Origin: Magnetospirillum sp. ME-1
Lineage (GTDB): Bacteria > Pseudomonadota > Alphaproteobacteria > Rhodospirillales > Magnetospirillaceae
DNA length: 64,000 nt
Direction: 5' to 3'
Assembly: GCF_002105535.1 (NCBI RefSeq)
Contig: NZ_CP015848.1
Span: forward strand, 2,844,990-2,908,989
In this document: positions 54,735-62,447 of the stretch, piece by piece
How the letters are laid out: each line of letters starts with the position of its first letter
Numbering within the stretch: position 1 is the stretch's first letter
Notes under the pieces: generated by a model
Database searches by the model: none
Told to the model about the DNA's origin: nothing
What the model saw: the letters and a program-made list of their open reading frames with translations, nothing else
Made by a program: the position numbers and the translations under genes

Positions 54735-55580
54735 ATGGCTGAGGGCAAGACCAGGATCGGCGTCGTCGCACCGGGTTCCGCCATCGACCGCGACGTGGCC
54801 GAGCGGGTCACGGCGCTGGCCGGGCGCCTCTATCCCGACGGGCGGGTGGACCTGGTCTTTCATCCCCAATGCTTCGAAAGCAAAGGCCATTTCGCCGGAG
54901 CCGACGAGGCCCGCGCCGCCGCCTTCGTCCAGACCGCCAACGACCAAAGCCTGGATGCCCTGTGGTTCGCCCGTGGCGGCTACGGCGCCTGCCGCCTGAT
55001 CGAAAGCGTGCTGCCCGCCTTGGGCGCGGCGGCGCGGCGCAAGACCTATATGGGCTATTCCGACGCCGGTTCGCTGCTGGGCGCGTTGTACGGCAAGGGG
55101 TTTACCCATATCGCCCATGGCCCCATGCCGGTGGACATCATCCGCTCCGGCGGTGAGGCGGCGGTGGTTCGCGCCCTGTCCTTCCTGGTGGAGCGCAATC
55201 CCCAGGCGCTGGAGCCGTCCCTGTCGGCGGAGGTGCCGGCGGCGGCCTTCAACCTCACCATCCTGTGCCACCTGCTGGGCACGCCCTGGCAGCCCAACCT
55301 GTCGGGCCACGTGCTGATGGTCGAGGAGGTGTCGGAATACATGTACCGCATCGACCGCGACCTGTTCCAGCTGACCAGCAATCCGGCCCTGCGCTGGGTG
55401 GCGGGGCTAAAGCTGGGCCGCTGTTCCGACATTCCGCCCAACCGCCCCGATTTCGGCCAGTCGGAAGAGGAGGTGGCGCGGGCCTGGTGCCAACGCTCCG
55501 GCATCACCTGGCTCGGCCGCGCCGATATCGGCCACGACGTGGGCAACAAGGTGGTGCCGTTCGGCCTATGGCGGGTCTGA
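54735..55580 (+). CDS. ldcA: murein tetrapeptide LD-carboxypeptidase
   Basis: A 281-residue S66-family peptidase. The nucleophile is Ser109 in GYSDAGSLL. The Glu lies in VEEVSEYMYRIDR and the His in ADIGHDVGNKVVPFG, completing the Ser-Glu-His triad. It cleaves the terminal D-Ala from cytoplasmic murein tetrapeptide during recycling. The start at 54735 is preferred to an in-frame start at 54672 because GGCGGGG precedes it and MAEGKTRIGVVAPG is the usual N-terminus. It is 49 bases from the divergent mpl gene. Confidence 0.88.
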   Translation: MAEGKTRIGVVAPGSAIDRDVAERVTALAGRLYPDGRVDLVFHPQCFESKGHFAGADEARAAAFVQTANDQSLDALWFARGGYGACRLIESVLPALGAAARRKTYMGYSDAGSLLGALYGKGFTHIAHGPMPVDIIRSGGEAAVVRALSFLVERNPQALEPSLSAEVPAAAFNLTILCHLLGTPWQPNLSGHVLMVEEVSEYMYRIDRDLFQLTSNPALRWVAGLKLGRCSDIPPNRPDFGQSEEEVARAWCQRSGITWLGRADIGHDVGNKVVPFGLWRV

Positions 55581-55593
55581 GATGCCTGTTTTC

Positions 55594-55607
55594 TGCATCA
55601 TAATGCA
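55594..55607. promoter_or_regulatory. BoxR/BzdR-type operator, site 1 (autoregulatory)
   Basis: TGCATCATAATGCA has TGCA half-sites six bases apart and contains CATAAT, a -10-like core. It lies 76 bases ahead of the boxR-type start. Two further copies of the pattern occur at 56569 and 61099. TGCA repeats are the reported recognition feature of BzdR/BoxR regulators; binding here is inferred. Confidence 0.65.
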
Positions 55608-55682
55608 TGTCGGCTCTAGCCAATCCGGCACTCCCGTGCTTCACTAAGGATTGGGCAAAACTAAGGTTCGGGTACGGGAATC

Positions 55683-56555
55683 ATGGTCGAACAGGCGGAA
55701 TTCGCCGTGCTCGCCAGGCGGCTGGGGGATCGGGTCAAGCGCTTCCGCGCCCGGCGCGGCATGTCGCGCAAGGACCTGTCCAACCATGCCGGCATTTCCG
55801 AACGCTACCTCGCCCAACTGGAGGGCGGGCAGGCCAATGTCAGCGTCAACATCCTGTGGCTGCTGGCCCAGGCCATGGACACCCCCATCACCGAGATGAT
55901 CGAGGCGGATTCCGAGGCCAGCCATCCCGATCTGCCGCTCGCCAAGAAATTCCTCGACCGCTTAAGCCCCGAACAGCAATCCGAGGCCTATGTCCTGCTG
56001 CGCCAGAACTTCAAGCGCGGCCTGAAGCTGAAACGCCGGGTGGCGCTGATCGGTTTGCGCGGCGCGGGCAAGACCACGCTGGGCCAGGCGGTGGCCGAAC
56101 GCTTCGGCGCGCCTTTCGTGCGCATCACCTCGGTGATCGAGCAGCTGGCCGGCATGGACATGACCGAGATCCTGCTGTCCATGGGCCAGAAGGGCTATCG
56201 CAAGCTGGAATATTCCGCCCTGGAAAACACGGTGGAGGGTCATCCCTCCATGGTGCTGGAGGCCGGCGGCTCCCTGGTGTCCGAGCCCCGCACCTTCGAA
56301 TTGCTGCTGCAATCGTGCTTCACCGTCTGGGTCCAGGCCAGCCCGGAGGACCACATGCGCCGGGTCATGGGCCAGGGCGACCTGCGGCCCATCGCCGGCC
56401 AGCAGATGGCCGCCATGGAGGATTTGCGCACCATCCTGGATGCCCGGCGTCACCTCTATGGCCGGGCCGACGCGGTGCTCAACACCTCGGGCAGGCCCAT
56501 CGCCGACAGCGTCGAGGAATTGTCGCGCCTGTGCGCCCCGCATCTGGGGCTGTGA
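55683..56555 (+). CDS. boxR: BoxR/BzdR-type regulator: HTH plus shikimate-kinase-like effector domain
   Basis: A 290-residue protein. Residues ~10-72 are an XRE/HTH_3 domain (GMSRKDLSNHAGISERYLAQLEGG in part). Residues ~82-115 form a linker. From ~118 a shikimate-kinase-like domain carries the P-loop GLRGAGKTT at 124-132. This fusion is characteristic of BzdR and BoxR, repressors of anaerobic and aerobic benzoate degradation that bind benzoyl-CoA through the kinase-like domain. BoxD lies downstream, so BoxR is preferred. A TGCA-N6-TGCA site sits in its own leader, suggesting autoregulation. Confidence 0.9.
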   Translation: MVEQAEFAVLARRLGDRVKRFRARRGMSRKDLSNHAGISERYLAQLEGGQANVSVNILWLLAQAMDTPITEMIEADSEASHPDLPLAKKFLDRLSPEQQSEAYVLLRQNFKRGLKLKRRVALIGLRGAGKTTLGQAVAERFGAPFVRITSVIEQLAGMDMTEILLSMGQKGYRKLEYSALENTVEGHPSMVLEAGGSLVSEPRTFELLLQSCFTVWVQASPEDHMRRVMGQGDLRPIAGQQMAAMEDLRTILDARRHLYGRADAVLNTSGRPIADSVEELSRLCAPHLGL

Positions 56556-56568
56556 TTCTTTCCTCGCA

Positions 56569-56582
56569 TGCACTATAGTGCA
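56569..56582. promoter_or_regulatory. BoxR/BzdR-type operator, site 2 (formate dehydrogenase operon)
   Basis: TGCACTATAGTGCA is a perfect 14-base palindrome, four bases before the fdsB-type ATG. It contains TATAGT (56575-56580), a -10-like hexamer, so a bound repressor would cover the promoter. If that -10 is used, transcription would start at or next to the ATG (leaderless). Confidence 0.7.
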
Positions 56583-56586
56583 GGGC

Positions 56587-58128
56587 ATGAGCGCCGCCCC
56601 CCGCACCCATCGCCGTCTCGGCCCCGCCGCCGCCTCGCCGCAAGCCGTGGCCGACATCCTCGCCCTGCTGCCCGCGGATTTCCGCCGCCGCGACCTGCTG
56701 ATCGAGAACCTGCACGTGCTGCAGGACCATTTCGGCGGCCTTTGCCGCCGCCATCTCGCCGCCTTGGCCGAGGAGATGCGCCTTGCCCCCGCCGAGGTGC
56801 AGGAGGTGGCGACCTTCTACGCCCATTTCCGCCTGCTGGGGGATGACGAGGCCGCGCCCGGGACCGTGATACGCCGCTGCGCCGGCCCGGCCTGCGCCAT
56901 GCGCTCCCTCCACCTGCCCGAGGGCGCGGTGGTCGAGGACGTGCCCTGCATCGGCCGTTGCGACCACGCCCCCGCCGTGCTTTCCCTCCCTGCCGGGTCC
57001 GGCTCGCCGCTGGGGGACGGGGCCAAGGCCGACTTTCCCGTTTTCGCCCGCTGCCTGTCGGGCGAGCTGACCCGTGACGAGGTGCTGGCCGAGCTGGACA
57101 GGGCGGGCTTGCGCGGCATGGGCGGGGCGGGCTTCCCCACCGCCCGCAAGTGGCGCAGCGTGGCGGCGCAAGCCGCACCGCGCCTGGTGGTGGTCAACGC
57201 CGACGAGGGCGAGCCCGGCACCTTCAAGGACCGCTGGTTCCTGGAAAACCACGCCGCCCGCGTTCTGGAAGGCACGCTCGTCGCCGCCTGGGCGGTGGAG
57301 GCCGACGAGGCCTACATCTATCTCCGCGACGAGTATTCCGATCTGCGCCCGCTGCTGGCCGGGCTGATTCGCGGGCTTCCCGGCGGCGTGACCGTTCATC
57401 TGCGCCGCGGCGCCGGCGCCTATGTCTGCGGCGAGGAATCGGCGCTGATCGAAAGCCTGGAAGGAAAGCGCGGCCTGCCCCGCCAGCGCCCGCCCTATGT
57501 GGCCGAGGTGGGGCTGTTCGGGCGGCCCACTTTGGTCAACAACGTCGAGACCCTCTACTGGGTCAGCCGTATCCTGGCGGAAGGGGCGGAGCTGTTCACC
57601 GTCGAGGGCCGCAACGGGCACAAGGGGCTTCGCGCCTATTCCGTCTCGGGCCGGGTGCGGCGGCCGGGCGTCAAGATCGCCCCCAACGGCATCACCATCG
57701 GCGAACTGATCGAGGAATTCTGCGGCGGCATGGAAGAGGGCCATGCGCTGGCCGCCTATCTGCCCGGCGGAGCCTCGGGCGGCTTCCTGCCCGCCCATCT
57801 GACGCCGCCGCTGGCCTTCGGCGCCATCGAGGAGCATGGCGGCTTCATCGGCTCGGCCGCCGTGGTGGTGTTCTCCCAGGCCGACGACTTGCGGGCGGTG
57901 GCGCTGGATCTCGCCCGCTTCTTCGCCCATGAAAGCTGCGGCCAGTGCACGCCCTGCCGGGTGGGCACCGCCAAATCGGTGGACCTGCTGGCCAGGCCGC
58001 ATTGGGACCGGGCCTTGCTGGGTGACCTGGCGAGCGTGATGCGCGACGCCTCCATCTGCGGGTTGGGTCAGGCGGCGCCCAATGTGTGGCAGAGCCTGTT
58101 GCGGCACTTTCCGGAGGTGGCGACATGA
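56587..58128 (+). CDS. fdsB: NAD-dependent formate dehydrogenase beta subunit, fused NuoE-like and NuoF-like domains
   Basis: A 513-residue fusion. Residues 1-~140 are NuoE/FdsG-like, with [2Fe-2S] ligands Cys98, Cys103, Cys121 and Cys125. Residues ~160-513 are NuoF/FdsB-like: GMGGAGFPTARKW and NADEGEPGTFKDR for FMN and NADH, GAYVCGEESALIESLEG, and ESCGQCTPCRVG plus a later Cys in ASICGLGQ for the [4Fe-4S] cluster. Together these pass electrons from the alpha subunit to NAD+. The same fusion is known in the Methylobacterium FDH1 beta subunit. The start is four bases after a perfect BoxR-type palindrome; no ribosome-binding site is visible. Confidence 0.9.
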   Translation: MSAAPRTHRRLGPAAASPQAVADILALLPADFRRRDLLIENLHVLQDHFGGLCRRHLAALAEEMRLAPAEVQEVATFYAHFRLLGDDEAAPGTVIRRCAGPACAMRSLHLPEGAVVEDVPCIGRCDHAPAVLSLPAGSGSPLGDGAKADFPVFARCLSGELTRDEVLAELDRAGLRGMGGAGFPTARKWRSVAAQAAPRLVVVNADEGEPGTFKDRWFLENHAARVLEGTLVAAWAVEADEAYIYLRDEYSDLRPLLAGLIRGLPGGVTVHLRRGAGAYVCGEESALIESLEGKRGLPRQRPPYVAEVGLFGRPTLVNNVETLYWVSRILAEGAELFTVEGRNGHKGLRAYSVSGRVRRPGVKIAPNGITIGELIEEFCGGMEEGHALAAYLPGGASGGFLPAHLTPPLAFGAIEEHGGFIGSAAVVVFSQADDLRAVALDLARFFAHESCGQCTPCRVGTAKSVDLLARPHWDRALLGDLASVMRDASICGLGQAAPNVWQSLLRHFPEVAT

Positions 58129-58307
58129 CGGCCGCGACTGTCGTGTGGATGGGTCTTTTCACCACCAAGACACCAAGGACACCACGCTGTCTTTCAGAAT
58201 GGGCGCGGCGTAGCCAAACACTCCGCCCTCTTGGTGTTCTTGGTGCCTTGGTGGTTGATCCGTCGTATCCACCGATGAACGGCGGCCGGGAGGGGCGGGC
58301 ATCATGA
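58125..58307 (+). CDS. 60-residue bridging frame formed by a repeat between fdsB and fdsA
   Basis: ATG 58125 overlaps the fdsB stop (ATGA), and the frame's stop TGA 58305-58307 overlaps the fdsA start (ATGA). The frame reads straight through the palindromic repeat at 58161-58255. The peptide is Arg/Thr/Leu-rich with no recognisable domain. It may be an untranslated by-product, or a short translated linker that keeps the two subunit genes translationally coupled. Confidence that it makes a functional peptide is low. Confidence 0.3.
   Translation: MTAATVVWMGLFTTKTPRTPRCLSEWARRSQTLRPLGVLGALVVDPSYPPMNGGREGRAS
58161..58255. repeat. palindromic repeat between fdsB and fdsA
   Basis: A 24-base arm (58161-58184, starting ACCACCAAGACACC) pairs with its near-perfect inverse (58232-58255, ending CCTTGGTGGT), 22 of 24 bases complementary. 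About 47 bases lie between. The high AC/TG composition differs from the GC-rich flanking genes and looks like a dispersed intergenic repeat. It is a different family from the repeats at 40422 and 60983. Confidence 0.8.
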
Positions 58308-60979
58308 TCCGCTTCACCCTGGACGGAGCCGAGGTCGAGGCGGCGGAAGGCGAGACCCTGTGGCAGGTGTCCAAGCGCTTGGGCACCACGCTGCCGCACC
58401 TCTGCCACGCCGACCGGCCCGGCTTCGCGCCCGAAGGCAATTGCCGCGCCTGCGTGGTGGAGATCAAGGGCGAGCGCGCCCTGGCGGCGTCGTGCCGCCG
58501 GCTTCCCACCCCCGGCATGGTGGTCCTGAGCCGGGGCGAGCGGGTGGAGAAGTCGCGCAAGCTGGTGTTCGAGCTGCTGCTGGCCGACCACGCCTCGCCC
58601 GACCCGGAGTCCGCCTTCATGGGCTGGGCCCGGAAGGTGGGGGTGGAGACCAGCCGCTTCGCCCCCACGGCCCAGCCCATTCGCCTGGATGCCTCTCACC
58701 CGGCCATGGCGGTGCGGCTCGACGCCTGCATCCACTGCACGCTGTGCCTGCGCGCCTGCCGCGAGGTCCAGGTCAACGACGTCATCGGCATGAGCGGACG
58801 GGGGGCGGGCAGCCGCGTCACCTTCGATTTCGCTCAATCCATGGGCGCCAGCTCCTGCGTCGGCTGCGGCGAATGCGTCCAGGCCTGCCCCACCGGCGCA
58901 CTGCTGCCGGCCAAGGGTCCGGTGCGGGCGGAGCGCACGGTCGACAGCCTGTGTCCCTATTGCGGCGTCGGCTGCCAGCTCACCTATCATGTGGCGGGCG
59001 ACGAGATCGTCGCCGCCACGGGGCGCGACGGACTGGCCAACCACGAGCGCCTGTGCGTCAAGGGCCGGTTCGGCTTCGATTATTCCCGCCATCCCCAGCG
59101 CCTGACGGTGCCGCTGATCCGCAAGCAGGGCGCGCCCAAGGAACTGATCGACGCCGCCGATCCCTTCACCCATTTCCGTCCCGCCAGTTGGGACGAGGCG
59201 CTGGATTTCGCCGCTTCGGGACTGAAGCGGCTGCCCAAGGCGTCGCTGGCGGGCCTGGGCTCGGCCAAGGGCTCCAACGAGGAGGCCTACCTGTTCCAGA
59301 AGCTGGTGCGCACCGGCTTTGGCACCAACAACGTGGATCACTGCACAAGGCTGTGCCACGCCTCGTCGGTGGCGGCGCTGCTGGAAGGCATCGGCTCCGG
59401 CGCGGTCACCGCGCCGGTGGCCGAGGTGGCCAACGCCGAGGTGATCATCCTGATCGGCGCCAATCCGTCCGCCAACCATCCGGTGGCGGCCAGCTTCATC
59501 AAGAATGCGGTGAAGAAGGGGGCGCAGCTGGTGATCCTCGACCCCCGGGGTCAGGCGCTTTCCCGCTTCGCCGCCCATCATCTGACGTTCAACAACGGCA
59601 CCGACGTGGCGCTCTTGAACGCCATGCTGCACGTCATCGTCGCCGAGGAGTTGTACGACAAGGATTTCGTGGCGGCGCGAACCTTGGGCTTCGAGGACCT
59701 GGCCCGGCACCTCGCCGCCTATTCCCCCGAAGCCATGGCCCCCGTCTGCGGCATCGATGCCGGCACCATCCGGGCGGTGGCGCGGCTGTATGCCCGTGCC
59801 GCCTCGGCCATGATCCTGTGGGGCATGGGGGTGTCGCAACACAGCCACGGCACCGACAATTCCCGCTGCCTCATCGCGCTGGCCCTGCTGTGCGGCCAGG
59901 TGGGGCGGAAGGGCAGCGGTCTGCATCCGTTGCGGGGACAAAACAACGTCCAGGGCGCGTCGGATGCCGGGCTGATCCCCATGATGCTGCCCGATTACGG
60001 ACGGGTGGGGGTGGAGGCGGCGCGCGGCCGGTTCGAGTCCGGCTGGGGGCGGGAGCTGGATGCCGTTCCCGGCCTGACCGTGGTCGAGATGATGAAGGCC
60101 GCCGAAAAGGGCGAGATTCGCGGCATGTATATCGAGGGCGAGAATCCCGCCATGTCCGACCCCGACCTCGCCCATGCAAGGCGTGCCCTGGCGGGGCTCG
60201 ACCATCTGGTGGTCCAGGACATCTTCCTCACCGAGACCGCCATGCTGGCCGACGTGGTGCTTCCCGCCTCCAGCTTCTTCGAGAAGACCGGCACCTTCAC
60301 CAACACCGACCGCCATGTGCAGATGGGTCGACAGGTCATCGCCCCATTGGGCGAGGCGCGCCCGGATTTATGGATCATCACCGAGATGGGCAAGCGCTTA
60401 GGCCTGCCCTGGACCTATGACGGCCCCCAATCCGTGTTCGACGAAATGCAGGGCCTGATGGGCTCGCTTGCCGGCATCACCTGGGAGCGGCTGGAGGAAG
60501 AGGGCGGCATCACCTATCCGGCGGGCAAGGCCATTCTGTTCGACGATGCTTTCCCCACGGAAAGCGGCCGGGCGCGCCTCGTCCCCGCCTCGGGTCTGGC
60601 GCCCGCCGAGGTGCCGGACGGCGAGTATCCCTTCCTGCTGTCCACCGGCCGGGTGCTGGAGCATTGGCACACCGGTTCCATGACAAGACGCTCGGGCGTG
60701 CTCGACAGTCTGCAGGGCGTACCGGCGGTCAATGTCAGCCCCGTGGACATGGCCCGCCTGGGGGTGGACGAGGGCGCCATGGTGCGGCTCGAAAGCCGGC
60801 GCGGCGCGGTCCAGGCGGTGGCGGCCGCCGATTCCCGCCTGGAACCCGGCACGCTGTTCATGCCCTTCTGCTTCACCGAGGCGGCGGCCAATCTGCTGAC
60901 CAATCCGGTGCTGGACCCGGTGGCCAAGATTCCCGAACTGAAGGTCTCTGCCGTTCGGCTTTTGGCTTGCGCGGAATAG
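58304..60979 (+). CDS. fdsA: NAD-dependent formate dehydrogenase alpha (catalytic Mo/W) subunit
   Basis: An 891-residue protein. The N-terminal [2Fe-2S] domain has Cys34, Cys47, Cys50 and Cys64. A NuoG-like 2x[4Fe-4S] segment follows (CIHCTLCLRAC and CVGCGECVQACPTGA), then the catalytic-domain cluster motif CPYCGVGCQL. In the molybdopterin part, Cys351 in TRLCHASS is the probable Mo/W ligand, and GQNNVQGASD and the C-terminal NVSPVDMARLGV fold bind the bis-MGD cofactor. It oxidises formate to CO2. GGGAGGGG precedes the ATG. FdsC/FdhD and FdsD partners are not in the window. Tungsten rather than molybdenum is possible, as in FDH1. Confidence 0.93.
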   Translation: MIRFTLDGAEVEAAEGETLWQVSKRLGTTLPHLCHADRPGFAPEGNCRACVVEIKGERALAASCRRLPTPGMVVLSRGERVEKSRKLVFELLLADHASPDPESAFMGWARKVGVETSRFAPTAQPIRLDASHPAMAVRLDACIHCTLCLRACREVQVNDVIGMSGRGAGSRVTFDFAQSMGASSCVGCGECVQACPTGALLPAKGPVRAERTVDSLCPYCGVGCQLTYHVAGDEIVAATGRDGLANHERLCVKGRFGFDYSRHPQRLTVPLIRKQGAPKELIDAADPFTHFRPASWDEALDFAASGLKRLPKASLAGLGSAKGSNEEAYLFQKLVRTGFGTNNVDHCTRLCHASSVAALLEGIGSGAVTAPVAEVANAEVIILIGANPSANHPVAASFIKNAVKKGAQLVILDPRGQALSRFAAHHLTFNNGTDVALLNAMLHVIVAEELYDKDFVAARTLGFEDLARHLAAYSPEAMAPVCGIDAGTIRAVARLYARAASAMILWGMGVSQHSHGTDNSRCLIALALLCGQVGRKGSGLHPLRGQNNVQGASDAGLIPMMLPDYGRVGVEAARGRFESGWGRELDAVPGLTVVEMMKAAEKGEIRGMYIEGENPAMSDPDLAHARRALAGLDHLVVQDIFLTETAMLADVVLPASSFFEKTGTFTNTDRHVQMGRQVIAPLGEARPDLWIITEMGKRLGLPWTYDGPQSVFDEMQGLMGSLAGITWERLEEEGGITYPAGKAILFDDAFPTESGRARLVPASGLAPAEVPDGEYPFLLSTGRVLEHWHTGSMTRRSGVLDSLQGVPAVNVSPVDMARLGVDEGAMVRLESRRGAVQAVAAADSRLEPGTLFMPFCFTEAAANLLTNPVLDPVAKIPELKVSAVRLLACAE

Positions 60980-60982
60980 GCG

Positions 60983-61083
60983 TGTCATCCCGAGCGCATG
61001 CGAGGGATCTCATCCCGGGTCGGCTCTTCAGTATCGGCACCGCTTTCCAGGCGGAGATCCCTCGGCTTCGCCTCGGGATGACA
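60983..61083. repeat. dispersed imperfect palindromic repeat, copy 2 (inverted relative to copy 1)
   Basis: The arms are TGTCATCCCGAGCGCATGCG... (60983-61011) and ...CTTCGCCTCGGGATGACA (61054-61083). The loop CGGCACCGCTTTCCAGGCGG is the reverse complement, with few changes, of the loop of the repeat at 40422-40531. It starts four bases after the fdsA stop and could act as a 3'-end stabiliser or terminator for that operon. It lies just upstream of BoxR-type site 3. Confidence 0.8.
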
Positions 61084-61098
61084 GGTGAAACGGCGTCA

Positions 61099-61112
61099 TG
61101 CATTATAATGCT
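61099..61112. promoter_or_regulatory. BoxR/BzdR-type operator, site 3, with consensus -10
   Basis: TGCATTATAATGCT matches the TGCA-N6-TGCA pattern in all but the last base and contains a perfect TATAAT (61104-61109). It lies about 62 bases before the GTG of the DUF4863 gene, placing a repressible promoter ahead of the DUF4863-hydrolase-boxD unit. No clear -35 at 16-18 bases is seen. Confidence 0.65.
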
Positions 61113-61173
61113 TCTAAGGCAGCAAATGCGGTGATATAGTTCCGGTCATTCATCTCCGTGGGAGCGACGATCC

Positions 61174-61644
61174 GTGTCCAAATCCGCATTCAAGGCGCTG
61201 GTGGCGCAGGTAACCTCTTCCATCGCCGGGCTGCCGGTGGATGCCGGTCTGCGCGACGTGCTGAACGCCCGCTTCCCCGAGGGCGGCGAGGTGTTCAAGG
61301 CCATCGAGGCCGCCTGTCACAAGGCCATCGCCGAGGGCTGGATGTGCGAGAACGAGCATGGCGGCATCCGTTACGGCCGGGTCGCCGAGGCCGAGGCGGG
61401 GCTGTCGGGATTCTCCATCGACGTGGTCCACATGAAGGACGTGGTGGGGCCGCGCCATCGCCACCCCTTGGGCGAGATCGACATGATCATGTCCATCGAC
61501 AAGGACGCCAAGTTCGACGGCGCGCCCAGGGGTTGGCTGGTCTATCCCCCCGATTCCGTCCACCGCCCGACGCTCACCGAGGGCGCGGCGCTGGTGCTTT
61601 ACCTGCTGCCCGACGGGCAGATCGATTTCTCGCGGCCCAAGTGA
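61174..61644 (+). CDS. DUF4863-family protein in the box gene cluster
   Basis: A 156-residue soluble protein beginning at GTG, with GGGAG about ten bases ahead. The central part (VVHMKDVVGPRHRHPLGEIDMIM, then WLVYPPDSVHRPTLTEGAALVLYLLPDG, read in pieces) has a His-rich, cupin-like pattern with conserved histidines that could bind a metal. The family includes proteins annotated as p-hydroxylaminobenzoate lyase, but members are also found beside box genes with no nitroaromatic context. Its position between a BoxR-type site and boxD points to an accessory role in benzoyl-CoA metabolism (inference). Confidence 0.75.
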   Translation: MSKSAFKALVAQVTSSIAGLPVDAGLRDVLNARFPEGGEVFKAIEAACHKAIAEGWMCENEHGGIRYGRVAEAEAGLSGFSIDVVHMKDVVGPRHRHPLGEIDMIMSIDKDAKFDGAPRGWLVYPPDSVHRPTLTEGAALVLYLLPDGQIDFSRPK

Positions 61645-61654
61645 GGCCGGGTCC

Positions 61655-62443
61655 ATGTGGCGCGAGCATCAGCACGGACGGATCGACCTGGGCGACCAGC
61701 GGCTGGAATATCGCTGGATTCACCCCCACAAGCCGGGGCGTCCCACCCTGGTGTTCCTGCACGAGGGCCTGGGCTCGGTCGGCATCTGGCGCGATTTCCC
61801 CGATCAGGTGGCCGAGGCGACGGGAAGCGGGGTATTCATCTATTCCCGCCGGGGCTATGGCCGCTCCTCCCCCGTGGATCTGCCGCGACCGCTCACCTAC
61901 ATGCATCACGAGGGCCTGGACGTGCTGACCCATCTGCTCGAGCACCTGGAGCTGGGGCCGGTGGTGCTGGTGGGCCATTCCGACGGCGCCTCCATTTCGC
62001 TGATCCATGCCGGCGGCACCCAGGCTCCCGATATCGTGGGCGTGGTCTGCCTGGCGCCCCATGTGATGAACGAGGAGATCTGCGTCGCCTCGATCCAAAA
62101 GGCCAAGGTGGCGTACGAGAGCGGCGATCTGCGAGCCCGGCTGATGAAGCTGCACGGCGACAACGTGGATTGCGCTTTCTGGGGCTGGAACGGCGCCTGG
62201 CTCGATCCCGATTTCATGAAATGGAACCTGGAGGAATTCCTCCCCGGCATCCGGGTGCCGGTGATGGTGATCCAGGGCCGTGACGACGAGTACGGCAGCG
62301 CCGTGCAATACGAGACCATCAAGGCCAAGGCCGGAGCGGGTGCCGAAGTGGTGCTGCTCGACGGCTGCCGCCATTCCCCCCACAAGGACCAGCCCGTGGC
62401 GACGCTTGCCGCCATCGCGCGCTTCGTCAAATCCATAGGATGA
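61655..62443 (+). CDS. alpha/beta-fold hydrolase in the box gene cluster
   Basis: A 262-residue hydrolase. The nucleophile elbow GHSDGAS gives Ser109, an Asp in QGRDDEYG (about 210) gives the acid, and the His near 240-243 in DGCRHSPHKDQ completes the triad. FLHEGLGSVGIW supplies the oxyanion hole. It resembles enol-lactone or ester hydrolases. In a box cluster it may hydrolyse a CoA thioester or lactone side product; this is inference. It starts ten bases after the DUF4863 gene and ends four bases before boxD, so the three are one operon. Confidence 0.85.
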   Translation: MWREHQHGRIDLGDQRLEYRWIHPHKPGRPTLVFLHEGLGSVGIWRDFPDQVAEATGSGVFIYSRRGYGRSSPVDLPRPLTYMHHEGLDVLTHLLEHLELGPVVLVGHSDGASISLIHAGGTQAPDIVGVVCLAPHVMNEEICVASIQKAKVAYESGDLRARLMKLHGDNVDCAFWGWNGAWLDPDFMKWNLEEFLPGIRVPVMVIQGRDDEYGSAVQYETIKAKAGAGAEVVLLDGCRHSPHKDQPVATLAAIARFVKSIG

Positions 62444-62447
62444 TCCC

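Noticed and set aside
53255..54742. A plus-strand open frame of about 495 codons opposite mpl
   Set aside because: All Mur ligase motifs are on the minus strand; the plus frame has none.
58161..58255. CRISPR-like or insertion-sequence remnant between fdsB and fdsA
   Set aside because: There is only one inverted pair of arms, no repeated spacer units and no transposase fragment; it is better described as a palindromic repeat.
57845..60316. A minus-strand open frame of about 820 codons over the formate dehydrogenase genes
   Set aside because: It lies opposite well-supported FdsB and FdsA coding sequence and has shadow composition.
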